Origin: Phycisphaerales bacterium
Lineage (GTDB): Bacteria > Planctomycetota > Phycisphaerae > Phycisphaerales > UBA1924
Direction: 5' to 3'
Assembly (NCBI GenBank): GCA_020850415.1
Contig: JADZER010000077.1
Location: 1 to 58,017, forward strand
DNA: 58,017 nucleotides
The position numbers and the translations under genes were made by a program. Of the stretch, positions 44,785 to 53,936 are shown piece after piece. The notes beneath the pieces are model-generated. The model did not search any database and was not told where the DNA came from. It worked only from the letters and a program-made list of their open reading frames with translations. Positions within the stretch are counted from its first letter, which is position 1. The number at the start of each line of letters is the position of its first letter.

Positions 44785-45549
44785 ATGAACACCCCGCTCG
44801 CCCTCCAGCTCTACACGGTCCGCGACGACTGCGCCCGGGATTTCCGCGCGACGCTGCAGGCGGTCGCGGGCATGGGGTTCGACGCGGTTGAGCTCGCCGG
44901 GCTCCACGGCCACGAGCCCGAGCGGGTCCGCGACTGGCTCGATCGGGCGGGCCTGGTCGCGTGCTCGGCGCACGCCGGCGTCGAGGACCTCGACCGCAAC
45001 CTGGAGCACCAGATCGCCCTCGCGCACCTGTTCGGGTACACCCGCATCGTGATGCCCTGGACCGCGCTTCGGACCAGGGCCGAGATCACCGGCATGCTGC
45101 GGACGCTCGCCCGGGCCGCGGCCCTGCTCCACGGGGAGGGCCTCGCCCTGGGCTATCACAACCACGAGTTCGAGATGGACCGCTGGCCGGACGGGGGACG
45201 CATCCTCGATCTGGTCCTCGCCGAGACGAGCCTGTTCCTCGAGCCCGACCTCGGCTGGCTGTGGTACGCCGGGGAGGACCCCCGCGCGTTCCTCGAGCAC
45301 CACGCCACGCGCTGCCCGCTCGTCCATGTCAAGGAGTTCGCCCGGCGCGGCCAGCGGTCCTTCTGCCCCGTCGGCGCGGGGGGCGTGGGCTACGCCGACC
45401 TGCTGCCCTTCCTCGACGAGCTGGGCCCGGAGGCGATCATTCTGGAGCAGGACGAGTCGCCCGACCAGCCGCCCCTCGAGGCGTGCGCACAGTCCATCGA
45501 CTTCGTCCGCGCCGCGCTCCGGTGCGAGAGTCCCACGGAGACCGCATGA
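44785..45549 (+). CDS. Sugar phosphate isomerase/epimerase (second copy)
   Basis: A 254-aa xylose isomerase-like TIM barrel: LQLYTVRDD at the N terminus, GYHNHEFEM, LEPDLGWLWYAGEDP, VHVKEF and IILEQDES carry the expected metal ligands. It is a different subfamily from the copy at 18165. The ATG at 44785 has AGAGGA upstream; a GTG directly before it is an alternative. Its stop overlaps the Gfo/Idh start (ATGA), the same functional pairing as at 18165-20179. Confidence 0.88.
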   Translation: MNTPLALQLYTVRDDCARDFRATLQAVAGMGFDAVELAGLHGHEPERVRDWLDRAGLVACSAHAGVEDLDRNLEHQIALAHLFGYTRIVMPWTALRTRAEITGMLRTLARAAALLHGEGLALGYHNHEFEMDRWPDGGRILDLVLAETSLFLEPDLGWLWYAGEDPRAFLEHHATRCPLVHVKEFARRGQRSFCPVGAGGVGYADLLPFLDELGPEAIILEQDESPDQPPLEACAQSIDFVRAALRCESPTETA

Positions 45550-46643
45550 CCCCCCAGCCCCTCCGCGTCGGCCTCGTCGGCTGCGGCAACATCAGCGACA
45601 TCTACATCACCAACGCCCCGAAGGTCGGCGGCTACATCGTCGCCGCCTGCGCCGACCTGGATCTCGATCGCGCGCGGTCCAAGGCGGCCCAGCACGGCAT
45701 CCCCAAGGCCGGCCCGCTCGGCGAGATCCTCGCCGACCCCGAGATCGACCTGATCCTCAATCTCACCCCGCCCGGCGCGCATGCGGAGATCGGCCTCGCC
45801 GCCGTCGGGGCGGGTAAGCACCTCTATAACGAGAAGCCGCTCGCCATCGAGATCGCCGATGCTCGGAAGCTGCTGGACCTCGCCGAGCGCCGCGGCGTGC
45901 TCGTGGGCTGCGCGCCGGACACAATCCTCGGCGCCGGCTACGCGACCTGCCGCCGTCTGCTCGGCGGGGGCGCGATCGGCAGCCCGGTCGGCGCGGTGGG
46001 GTTCATGATGTGCAAGGGCCCCGAGCTGTGGCACCCCGACCCGGCGTTCTTCTACCGGCGCGGCGCGGGCCCGCTCTTTGACATGGGCCCCTACTACCTC
46101 TCGGCGCTGGTCTCGCTCTTTGGCCCGATCCGCAGGGTCTCGGCGCTCAACCGCGTGACGCTGGCCGAGCGTGAGATCCTCAGCGAGCCGCGCCGGGGGC
46201 AGCGCGTGCGCGTTGAGACGCCGACCCATGTGAGCGCGACGCTTGAGTTCGACGCCGGGCCGGTGGCGACGCTCGTCATGAGCTTCGATGTGTGGACGCA
46301 CTCGATGCCCCCCATCGAGCTGTTCGGCTCGGAGGGCACGATCACCGCCCCCGACCCCAACGGCTTCGGCGGGCCGGTGAAGCTCCGTCGGCGCGACGCC
46401 CCGGGCGCCGAGGAGCAGCCGCTCGACCCGGGCCACGCGGAGAACGCTCGCGGGCTGGGCGTCCGGGAGCTCGCCGGCGCGATCGCACGCGGCGACCGCC
46501 GGTCCGCGAGCGGCGAGCTGGCCCTGCATGTGCTCGAGACCATGCACGCCGTGGTGGAATCCGGGGACACCGGCAAGGCCGTGACGGTCCGATCGACCGT
46601 GGGCGCGTGGAACCGTTCGGCTGCCGAGCCCGCGCCCGTATAG
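45546..46643 (+). CDS. Gfo/Idh/MocA family oxidoreductase (second copy)
   Basis: A 365-aa dehydrogenase with the Rossmann loop GLVGCGNISDIY, the YNEKPLAI motif with the catalytic Lys (about residue 98), and a C-terminal alpha/beta domain containing FDMGPYYLSAL. It probably oxidises or reduces a hexose derivative (for example 3-keto sugars), coupled to the isomerase by a 4-nt overlap. It is the last gene of the plus-strand locus and is convergent with hypF (24 nt apart). Confidence 0.9.
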   Translation: MTPQPLRVGLVGCGNISDIYITNAPKVGGYIVAACADLDLDRARSKAAQHGIPKAGPLGEILADPEIDLILNLTPPGAHAEIGLAAVGAGKHLYNEKPLAIEIADARKLLDLAERRGVLVGCAPDTILGAGYATCRRLLGGGAIGSPVGAVGFMMCKGPELWHPDPAFFYRRGAGPLFDMGPYYLSALVSLFGPIRRVSALNRVTLAEREILSEPRRGQRVRVETPTHVSATLEFDAGPVATLVMSFDVWTHSMPPIELFGSEGTITAPDPNGFGGPVKLRRRDAPGAEEQPLDPGHAENARGLGVRELAGAIARGDRRSASGELALHVLETMHAVVESGDTGKAVTVRSTVGAWNRSAAEPAPV

Positions 46644-46666
46644 CTCGCGCCCGATGCGGCCCCAGA

Positions 46667-48919
46667 TCAGGGCGTTTGCCTGAGCCGGCAGGACGCCATC
46701 GCGACCTGCCCGGCGCAGATGCCGCCGTCGTTGCTCGGTGTCAGCTCGCCCCACAGCAACCTGTACTCGGCGGGCAGCAGCTCGGCGGTCCGGTCGAGCA
46801 GCCGGCGGTTCTGCCACACGCCGCCCGAGACGACCACGGTCGAACAACCGGCCCCCGCTGCCGCCCCGGCCGCGGCACGGACGAGCCAGCGGGCCAGCGC
46901 GCCATGGAACCACGCCGCGAGGTCCGCGGGATCGGCCCCCCGGCGGCGCGCCTCGACGAGGGCCGGCACCCAGCCCTCCGGCGCGTCGGTCTGGCCGATC
47001 CCGGCGCGCTCGGCCTTCCCGCCCCCCGCGAGGTGCTCCAGCCACACCGCCGCCTGCCCCTCGAAGGTCACCTCGCGGACGAACCCGCACACCGCCGCGG
47101 CCGCGTCAAAGAGCCGACCGGCGGATGTCGAGCGCATCGATCGCACCCCGCCAGCGAGAATCGCCTGTGCCTGCCGGAACCTCGGGGGGAATCCGAACGG
47201 CTCGGCCTCGAGCGCGAGCGCATCGACGCGCGGCAGAAACGCCGCCGCCGCCTGGACGGGGAACCTCGCCGCCCCATCACCGCCCGGCATCTCGACGGGC
47301 GGCAGCGATCCGACGCGCCGGAACCCCTCCGACACCGAGCCCACGAGGACCTCTCCGCCCCAGATGGTGCCGTCGTGCCCGTAGCCGGTGCCGTCGAGGG
47401 CTAGGCCGACCACCCGCTCTGCGAGCCGGTCGTGCTCGAGCAGCACCGCCGCGATGTGGGCCTCGTGGTGCTGCACGGCGACCAGGCGCCCCGCGCCCAA
47501 CCCCGACGCGATGACCGTCGACACATACTCGGGGTGCATGTCGTGGGCAACGACCAGCCGGGCCCGGTCGACCTCGTACATCCCGAGCAGGTCGTCGATC
47601 GTCTCGCAGAACGCACGGTCCGTGTCGAGGTCGCCCAGATCGCCGATGTGCTGGCTGACGAACACCTCGCCCCCGACCGCCAGCGCGACCGCGTTCTTGA
47701 GATCGGCCCCGACCCCGAGGATCGGCCGGTCGGCGCGCAGCGTCGCGACGCTCGCCGGGGCGTACCCCCGCCCACGCCGGATCATGAACGGTCTGCCCCG
47801 GCGCACCCCCACCACGGCGTCGTCCACGCGCCGTTGGATCGGCCGTTCCCCGACCAGGAAGGCGTCGGCGATGCCCGCGAGCCGCTCCATCGCATCGCCG
47901 TCCTCGAACGCGATCGGCTCGCTCGACCGGTTCGCGCTGGTCAGCACCAGCGGGTCCGGGGCCCCGGCGTCGAAGAGCAGGTGATGGAGCGGCGCGTACG
48001 GGAGCATCAGCCCGATCTCGTCGGTGTCCGGCGCGACCAGCGGCAGGACGCTCCGAGCCGGCGCGAGCACGATCGGCCGGGCCGGACCCGTCAGCAGGTC
48101 CACCTGCACCGGCCCGAGCGTCGCGAGCCCGTGGGCCGATGCGAGCGACGCGGTCATCACCGCGAACGGCTTCTCCTTGCGGAACTTGCGCTCGCGGAGG
48201 CGGAGCAGCGCTCCGGCGTCGGTGGCGTCGCACGCGAGGTGGTAGCCACCCACGCCCTTGATGGCGAGAATGGCCCCCTCGGAGAGCATCGCCGCGGCGA
48301 GAGGCAGCGACCCCACGCCGCTCGATCGCACCTCCCCATCCACCACCAGCCTGTACGCCGGGCCGCAGCGGGGGCAGGCGACCGGCTGCGCGTGGTACCG
48401 GCGGTCGGCGGGGTGCTCGTACTCCGCGCGGCATTCGGGGCACAGCGGCCACGCGGCCATCGTCGTGCGGGCGCGATCGTACGGCAGGGCGCGGATGATC
48501 GAATACCGCGGGCCGCAGTTCGTGCAGTTGATGTAGGGGTACGCTCCGCGCCGGTCCGACATGTCGCGCAGCTCCCGGACGCAGTCCTCGCAGACCGCCA
48601 GGTCCGGGCTGATGCGGGCCGTCGGCGTGCCGCCCGCATCGCTGGCGACGATCTCGAAGCTCTCGTGCGGGCCCATCTCCGCGGCCTCGACCCTGACCTC
48701 CGCGATGTCCGCCGCGGGCGGGCGCCGCAAGCCTATCGCCCGCTCCAGCGAGTCCAGCGCGCCCGGCTCACCCTCGGCATGGATGACCACGCCCCCCGCG
48801 TCGTTTCGGACCCACCCCGTCAGCCCGAGCTCGCGCGCGACCCGATAGACGAACGGGCGGAACCCGACCCCCTGGACCGTGCCTCGCACCAGAACTCGGC
48901 GTGCCTCGCGCTGGGCCAT
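46667..48919 (-). CDS. hypF: Carbamoyltransferase HypF
   Basis: HypF makes carbamoyl-adenylate and passes the carbamoyl group to HypE for the CN ligands of the [NiFe] site. The 750-aa product has all four parts: acylphosphatase domain (VRGTVQGVGFRPFVYRVA), two C4 zinc fingers (CEDC ... CTNCG and CPECR ... CPRCG), YrdC-like domain (AIKGVGGYHLACD) and the Kae1-like C-terminal domain (VQHHEAHIAAVL, VVVSGGVWQNRRLL). The ATG at 48919 overlaps the hypE stop by 1 nt. It is the last gene of hypCDEF. Confidence 0.95.
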   Translation of the reverse strand: MAQREARRVLVRGTVQGVGFRPFVYRVARELGLTGWVRNDAGGVVIHAEGEPGALDSLERAIGLRRPPAADIAEVRVEAAEMGPHESFEIVASDAGGTPTARISPDLAVCEDCVRELRDMSDRRGAYPYINCTNCGPRYSIIRALPYDRARTTMAAWPLCPECRAEYEHPADRRYHAQPVACPRCGPAYRLVVDGEVRSSGVGSLPLAAAMLSEGAILAIKGVGGYHLACDATDAGALLRLRERKFRKEKPFAVMTASLASAHGLATLGPVQVDLLTGPARPIVLAPARSVLPLVAPDTDEIGLMLPYAPLHHLLFDAGAPDPLVLTSANRSSEPIAFEDGDAMERLAGIADAFLVGERPIQRRVDDAVVGVRRGRPFMIRRGRGYAPASVATLRADRPILGVGADLKNAVALAVGGEVFVSQHIGDLGDLDTDRAFCETIDDLLGMYEVDRARLVVAHDMHPEYVSTVIASGLGAGRLVAVQHHEAHIAAVLLEHDRLAERVVGLALDGTGYGHDGTIWGGEVLVGSVSEGFRRVGSLPPVEMPGGDGAARFPVQAAAAFLPRVDALALEAEPFGFPPRFRQAQAILAGGVRSMRSTSAGRLFDAAAAVCGFVREVTFEGQAAVWLEHLAGGGKAERAGIGQTDAPEGWVPALVEARRRGADPADLAAWFHGALARWLVRAAAGAAAGAGCSTVVVSGGVWQNRRLLDRTAELLPAEYRLLWGELTPSNDGGICAGQVAMASCRLRQTP

Positions 48920-49947
48920 CAGCAGATCCGCGGCAGTGGGTCGCCGACCAGGACATCGATCACGCGCCGGGCGCCGAAGGAGGTCCGGCCGACGACGCGC
49001 CCGGCGTGCTCGCCCACCACCGCGCCGATGATCGCCGCTCCCTCCCCGCCGCGCACGCGGGCAAGCGCCGCCAGCGCCCGCTCGCCGGCGCCCGCCTCCA
49101 CGACGGCCACGAACTGCCCCTCGTTGGCAACATGCAGGGGGTCGAGCCCGAGCAGCTCGCACGCGCCGCGGACCTGGTCTCTCACCGGGACGCGCGGCTC
49201 CTCGACCAGAACCCCGATCTCACGCCCCGCGACCAATTCGTTCAGCACCGTCGCCACGCCGCCGCGCGTCGCGTCGCGCATCCAACGCACACCAGGCCCC
49301 AGCTCGTCGAGCAGCGCTCTGGTGAGCGCCAGCACGCTCCGCGAGTCGCTCGCCAGCTCGGCCGCCAGGTCAACCTCGCCGCGGGCGAGCATGATCGTGA
49401 TGCCGTGATCCCCGATCGGGCCGCTGAGGAGAACCTGATCTCCCGGCCGGACCCGCGTCGGCGAGAGCTCCGCGTCGTCGCGGACGATGCCGATCCCCGA
49501 GGTGTTGATGTACAGACCGTCCGCTGCGCCGTGCTCGACGACCTTGGTGTCGCCCGCGACGATGGGCACGCCGGCTTTGGCTGCCGCGTCCGCCATCGCC
49601 ACCACCTGCCCGCGGAGCACGGCGGTCGCAAGCCCCGCCTCCAGCACGAAGGCCACCGTGATGCCCAGGGGGTCGGCCCCCGAGACGGCCAGGTCGTTCA
49701 GCGTGCCGTGCACCGCGAGCGAGCCGATGCACCCTCCGGGGAAGACCAGCGGCCGCACGACGAAGGTGTCCGTGGTGAACGCGAGCCGAACCCCGCCGGC
49801 ATCGATCACCGCCGCGTCGCCCAGTTCATTGAGGGCGCCGTTGCTGAACGCCGGCACGATCAGACCCTCGACCAGGCGTCGTGCGGCCCGCCCGCCGGCG
49901 CCGTGGTGCATTGCGATCCGCTCGTCCTCGAAGGTGATTGGCGGCAT
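48919..49947 (-). CDS. hypE: Carbamoyl dehydratase HypE
   Basis: HypE converts the carbamoyl group on its C-terminal Cys into thiocyanate using ATP. The 342-aa product begins with the conserved HHGAGGRA region and FTTDTFVV, contains VAGDTKVVEHG, and ends in GDPLPRIC, the invariant C-terminal PRIC with the acceptor Cys. It abuts hypD (zero spacing) and touches hypF. Confidence 0.96.
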   Translation of the reverse strand: MPPITFEDERIAMHHGAGGRAARRLVEGLIVPAFSNGALNELGDAAVIDAGGVRLAFTTDTFVVRPLVFPGGCIGSLAVHGTLNDLAVSGADPLGITVAFVLEAGLATAVLRGQVVAMADAAAKAGVPIVAGDTKVVEHGAADGLYINTSGIGIVRDDAELSPTRVRPGDQVLLSGPIGDHGITIMLARGEVDLAAELASDSRSVLALTRALLDELGPGVRWMRDATRGGVATVLNELVAGREIGVLVEEPRVPVRDQVRGACELLGLDPLHVANEGQFVAVVEAGAGERALAALARVRGGEGAAIIGAVVGEHAGRVVGRTSFGARRVIDVLVGDPLPRIC

Positions 49948-51060
49948 CTATCGGCTCGCTCGGATGGTCACATCGGCGTACCGATACTGCGCGGCGCACG
50001 CCCCCTCGCTCGACACCATGAGCGCCCCGACGGGGTGCTCCGGCGTGCAGGCCTTGCCGAAGTGCTGGCAATCGCAGGGCTTGCGCACGCCCCTGAGCAC
50101 CTCCCCGCACGGGGCCCCGGCGGGCTCGCTCGCCGCCGGTCCCGCGCCGTCCGACCGCTGCTCGGCGTCGAAGAGCGCGAACTCCTCACGGATCGCCAGC
50201 CCGGAGCCCGCGATCTCGCCCATGCCCCGCCACTCGAACGAGGCGCGGGGGGTGAAGACCAGGTCCATCGCCGCCCTGGCCGCCCGGTTGCCGCCCCACG
50301 CGACCGCGCGACCGTACTGGTTCTCCACGCGCGCCTCGCCCGCGTTCAGCTGGCGCACGATCATCGCGATCGACTGCATGATGTCCACCGGCTCAAACCC
50401 CGACACCACCACGGGGCGGCCGAACTCCCCGGCGATAAACCCGTACGGCTCGCACCCGATGACCGTCGATACATGCCCCGGCCCGATGAACGCGTCGAGC
50501 CGCAGCTCGTCGGACTCGAGCAGCGCCCGGATCGCCGGGTTCACCAGGATGTGGTTGCTCATCACGCGGAAGTTCCGCAATCCCTCCTCCCTGGCCCGGA
50601 GAATCGTCACCGCCGTCGACGGCGCTGTGGTCTCGAACCCGATGGCGAAGAACAGCACCGTCCTGTCGGGGTTCTCCCTCGCGATCCGCAACGCGTCCAA
50701 CGGGCTATAGACCATGCGGACATCGGCGCCGCGGGCCTGGGCGTCCAGCGGGCTGCCACCGGAGCCCGGCACGCGCATCATGTCGCCGAACGCGGTGAAG
50801 ATCATCCCATCACGCTCGGCGAGCGCGAGACCCAGATCGACACGCCCCGGCGGCAGCACGCACACGGGGCAACCCGGGCCGTGGATCAACTCGATGTTCG
50901 CGGGCAGCAGCTGGTGCAGGCCGAAGCGGAAGATCGAGTGGGTGTGCCCGCCGCAGATCTCCATGATGCGGTACGGGCGCGGCCGATCGGCGAGTCTCGC
51001 GATCTCCTCGCCCAGCCGCCGAACTCGCTCGGCGTCGCGGTACTCGTCGACATACTTCAT
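49948..51060 (-). CDS. hypD: Hydrogenase maturation factor HypD
   Basis: A 370-aa iron-sulfur protein that, with HypC, assembles Fe(CN)2CO. Motifs: MEICGGHTHSIF, HGPGCPVCVLP, FFAIGFETTAPST, SNHILV, and the C-terminal Cys cluster for the [4Fe-4S] centre (CDCQHFGKAC ... EGACAA). The ATG at 51060 has GGAGGTGG upstream. An insert of about 20 residues rich in Ala/Gly/Pro lies before the last Cys region. Confidence 0.96.
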   Translation of the reverse strand: MKYVDEYRDAERVRRLGEEIARLADRPRPYRIMEICGGHTHSIFRFGLHQLLPANIELIHGPGCPVCVLPPGRVDLGLALAERDGMIFTAFGDMMRVPGSGGSPLDAQARGADVRMVYSPLDALRIARENPDRTVLFFAIGFETTAPSTAVTILRAREEGLRNFRVMSNHILVNPAIRALLESDELRLDAFIGPGHVSTVIGCEPYGFIAGEFGRPVVVSGFEPVDIMQSIAMIVRQLNAGEARVENQYGRAVAWGGNRAARAAMDLVFTPRASFEWRGMGEIAGSGLAIREEFALFDAEQRSDGAGPAASEPAGAPCGEVLRGVRKPCDCQHFGKACTPEHPVGALMVSSEGACAAQYRYADVTIRASR

Positions 51061-51106
51061 CGGGCCACCACCTCCGGGTTCTCCGCCGCGCCCCCTCGGA
51101 GCGAAC

Positions 51107-51394
51107 TCACGGCGCACCCTCTCTCGGCACACCCGAGCCAAGCCCATCGTCCCCGGACGCCGGATCGTCCGACTCACCCAGGATCTCGAGCACGCGCAGC
51201 TGCTCCGCGGCGTCCTCCTCGCTCATCTTGTTCAGGACAAACCCGACATGGATCAGCACCCAGTCCCCCGCCACCGGCGGGTCGTCCACGAGCAGGTCGA
51301 TGCTCACCACCCGGCGGACGCCCAGCACATCGGCCACGGCGAGCCGGGCCACTGGGTCGGCAGATTCGATGCGGCCAGGGATCGCGAGGCACAT
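51107..51394 (-). CDS. hypC: Hydrogenase maturation chaperone HypC
   Basis: A 95-aa chaperone that carries the Fe(CN)2CO group with HypD to the large subunit. The N terminus MCLAIPGRI supplies the essential Cys2, and the beta-barrel part GDWVLIHVGFVLNKMSEEDA is typical. The last 20 or so residues form a flexible acidic/Gly tail. First gene of hypCDEF, divergent from hypA. Confidence 0.94.
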   Translation of the reverse strand: MCLAIPGRIESADPVARLAVADVLGVRRVVSIDLLVDDPPVAGDWVLIHVGFVLNKMSEEDAAEQLRVLEILGESDDPASGDDGLGSGVPREGAP

Positions 51395-51614
51395 GACGGC
51401 GCTCCGTTTGAACCGGGCGATCTCCCCGGCCCCGGGGGATCATACGACCGATCCAGCCGACGCATCAGGATGCACCCAGATGCGCCGAGACACCGCGATA
51501 CCGCCGCGATACAGCCGCCCGGCGGCTCTACAGTACTGGGGTAAGCCCGCCAGCCGTCCGCGCGTCTGCTCCCTCGTTCCCGCCGCGCCAACCCAGCGGC
51601 CGCAGGACCGCACC
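51395..51614. promoter_or_regulatory. Divergent hyp intergenic region
   Basis: A 220-bp gap between the divergently transcribed hypCDEF and hypAB that should hold both promoters. It contains a short direct repeat (CGCGATAC twice around 51494-51512) and TACAGT (51529-51534) as a possible -10 towards hypA. No sigma-54 element or clear operator was recognised. Confidence 0.4.
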
Positions 51615-52016
51615 ATGCACGAGCTCTCGATCGCCACGCAACTGGTTGCACTCGCCACCGAGGCCGTGGAATCCGCCTCCGAGACGGGCCGCGTGCGGAG
51701 CGTGCGCGTCCGCGTGGGAGAACTCTCCGGCGTCGTCGTCGACGCTCTGGAGTTCGCCTGGGACATGGCGGTCGCCGACACCCGGTGCGAGGGCGCCGGC
51801 CTGATCATCGAGCGCGTCGCGGGCAGGGTTCGCTGCGAAAGCTGCGGCGCGGAGTCCGAGGTCGGCCACCCCCCCACCTTCGGCTGCCCCCGCTGCCCCG
51901 GTGCCACCACCGCCGTCGTCGCCGGCAGAGAGCTTGACCTGCTTTCTCTCGACCTCGACGACCCGTCCGTTCCCCTCCCCCGCCCGGAGCCCGCCCATGA
52001 CGCCCCGCATTCTTGA
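51615..52016 (+). CDS. hypA: Hydrogenase nickel incorporation protein HypA
   Basis: A 133-aa nickel metallochaperone. It starts with MHELSIA, giving the nickel-binding MHE motif, and has the structural zinc site RCESCG ... CPRC (about residues 76-100). The C-terminal tail is acidic/Pro-rich and overlaps the start of hypB by 20 nt. It works with HypB to load Ni into HoxH. Confidence 0.94.
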   Translation: MHELSIATQLVALATEAVESASETGRVRSVRVRVGELSGVVVDALEFAWDMAVADTRCEGAGLIIERVAGRVRCESCGAESEVGHPPTFGCPRCPGATTAVVAGRELDLLSLDLDDPSVPLPRPEPAHDAPHS

Positions 52017-52698
52017 GGTCCGCACGAAGATCCTGAAGAAGAACGACGAGATCGCCCGCGCGCTGCGCGACCGGTTCGCCGACGCCGGCGTGTTCGTCGT
52101 CAATGTCGTCTCCGGCCCCGGCGCCGGCAAGACCGAACTGCTCACACGGGTCATGGGCACACTCCGCACGCGGGGGCTCGCCGTGGCGGCGGTCGTGGGC
52201 GACCTCGCCACCGAGAACGACGCGACGCGCCTCGCGGCCAGCGGCTGCCCGGCGCGCCAGATCCTGACCGGCGGCATGTGCCACCTCGAGGCCGACATGG
52301 TCGAGCACGCGATCGCCGGGTTCGATCTCCAGAAGACGGATGTGCTGTTCATCGAGAATGTCGGCAACCTGGTCTGCCCCCAGAGCTTCGACCTCGGAGA
52401 AGACCTCCGCGTGCTGCTCTTCTCCTCCACCGAGGGCGAGGACAAGCCCCTCAAGTACCCGACGCTGATCAACACCTGCGACTGGGTGGTGCTGAGCAAG
52501 ATGGACCTCGCCGGGGCGGTGGGGTTCGATGTCGAACTCGCGGTGCGCAACTGCCGCACGGCACGACCGGGCGTGCCGATTTTCAGGTCCGCGGCAAGGA
52601 CCGGCGAGGGTGTTCCGGCGCTCGTCGAGGAATTCGCGCGGCGCGCGTGCCAGAAGGGGGCCATGGCGGGCGCTCTCCCCGAAGCACCTCGGCCGTGA
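51997..52698 (+). CDS. hypB: Hydrogenase nickel incorporation GTPase HypB
   Basis: A 233-aa SIMIBI-class GTPase for nickel delivery. Motifs: P-loop VVSGPGAGKTELL, GDLATENDATR, GGMCHLEADM with the metal-site Cys-His, IENVGNLVCPQSFD, and LSKMDLA (G4). It lacks the N-terminal Cys motif and the His-rich stretch found in some HypB proteins, so it has only the G-domain nickel/zinc site. Translation is coupled to hypA by overlap. Confidence 0.95.
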   Translation: MTPRILEVRTKILKKNDEIARALRDRFADAGVFVVNVVSGPGAGKTELLTRVMGTLRTRGLAVAAVVGDLATENDATRLAASGCPARQILTGGMCHLEADMVEHAIAGFDLQKTDVLFIENVGNLVCPQSFDLGEDLRVLLFSSTEGEDKPLKYPTLINTCDWVVLSKMDLAGAVGFDVELAVRNCRTARPGVPIFRSAARTGEGVPALVEEFARRACQKGAMAGALPEAPRP

Positions 52699-52769
52699 CC
52701 CCGAGCCGCTGTCCCTAACACTCCAGAGCCCCCGCAGGTCGCCGGCGATCGCCGCTCCCCCGCCGACCC

Positions 52770-53321
52770 TCACGGGCCGCCAACGCCCGGCGCCTCGACC
52801 GTCCCGGCGTGATCATCGCTGAAGGACACCTGCGGCGTCAGTCGCTGGGAGGCTGCCTGCGGCAGCACCACAAGCTGGATCGCGCGCACCTCGGCCGGCC
52901 GCTCCGACCCGTCCGCGTCGGCGGCCCCGCCGCCCGCGAGAGCTCCGGTCGGGCCGAGCGGTGTCCCCACGAACGCAAACAGCTGACCGGACGGGGCGCC
53001 GTCGGTCAGCGAGAGGATCTGGCTCCGAAGGTCCGTGCCGTGCTGGGGGGGCACCCCGAAGAGCACCCAGTTCGCGTTGAGATCGAACGCGCTGCAGATG
53101 CGGATCACCACCTCCAGGGTGGGCTGTGCGCCCGGGTGAGTACACTGCCGTCGCAGCCTCTCGGCGTTGCACCCCACCTGGCGTGCCGCCGCCGCCCAGC
53201 CGATCGGGCGCAGGATGTCCCGGAGCCGCCGCTGAACCTCCACGACGGCGGACTCCGGCCCGCCACCCTCGGGAGCGCCAGGTCCGTCGGTCAGATGAAG
53301 TCCGGGCTGTTGGTCCGTCAT
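52770..53321 (-). CDS. Helix-turn-helix protein of unknown role
   Basis: A 183-aa protein. Residues about 30-90 form a Cro/CI-like helix-turn-helix (GWAAAARQVGCNAERLRRQC then LEVVIRICSAFDLNANWVLFG), followed by a less structured region (QLFAFVGTPLGPTGAL, AIQLVVLPQ) and a flexible tail. It is probably a DNA-binding regulator. Its ATG overlaps the stop of the small exported protein gene (ATGA), both transcribed away from the sigma factor-kinase pair at 53937. Confidence 0.65.
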   Translation of the reverse strand: MTDQQPGLHLTDGPGAPEGGGPESAVVEVQRRLRDILRPIGWAAAARQVGCNAERLRRQCTHPGAQPTLEVVIRICSAFDLNANWVLFGVPPQHGTDLRSQILSLTDGAPSGQLFAFVGTPLGPTGALAGGGAADADGSERPAEVRAIQLVVLPQAASQRLTPQVSFSDDHAGTVEAPGVGGP

Positions 53322-53839
53322 GCCCCGTTCTCTCTGACTTCACCGCGCGCCCCACCCCCCCGGAATGCCGACAGCGCCACCTCCAGATCGGCCTTCAGCT
53401 CGCCGAGCATGCCCAGGTAGTCATCCCACGCCGGGTCCGTGAACTCGCTCGGATTGCCGAGGATCGTGGCCCGTGCGTCCCTTACCGCGTCCAGCCCGAG
53501 CAGGAGCTGCTCGTCGGTGAGGTTCGGGGCGATCCCGTCCGAGGCATACCTCGCCTGCTGGTCCTGCGCCTCCTCGAGGGCGGACTCCTGCGTCGCGTCG
53601 CTAGGCAGGGGCGTGAGGTTCTGCGCGTTGAGCGTGTCCTCGATCGCCCTGATCTGAAGCAGGAAGGTCAACCAGTGGGGCGTGCGCGCCCGCAGCGAAA
53701 CCCCGGCGTGAGCCGAGCCGGGTGCGACCTCGCGGCCACCGATCGCCTCGGTCGTGGTCATCGCCAGTGAAAATCCCAGTGCCGCGAGGGGTATCAACCG
53801 CAGCAGATTGTGGGTAATCTGGTTGGTCGCGCCTTGCAT
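53318..53839 (-). CDS. Small exported protein of unknown function
   Basis: A 173-aa protein with a hydrophobic N-terminal segment (LLRLIPLAALGFSLAMTTT) that may be a signal peptide or anchor. The rest is helical and acidic (IRAIEDTLNAQN, ESALEEAQDQQARYA, LTDEQLLLGLDAVRDARATIL, DDYLGMLGELKADLEVALSAF). No family is recognised. Divergent from the sigma-factor gene (97 nt between starts), it could be a regulatory partner such as an anti-sigma-like or target protein; this is speculation from position. Confidence 0.6.
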   Translation of the reverse strand: MQGATNQITHNLLRLIPLAALGFSLAMTTTEAIGGREVAPGSAHAGVSLRARTPHWLTFLLQIRAIEDTLNAQNLTPLPSDATQESALEEAQDQQARYASDGIAPNLTDEQLLLGLDAVRDARATILGNPSEFTDPAWDDYLGMLGELKADLEVALSAFRGGGARGEVRENGA

Positions 53840-53936
53840 CGCAGGTCTCCAAGCGCGGCCCGCGGTATTGCGGGTCCGGCTGAGAGACCGGCCCCCCGTT
53901 TCCCGCCGGTGTGACGGCGGCGTTGGAGATTTTTTT

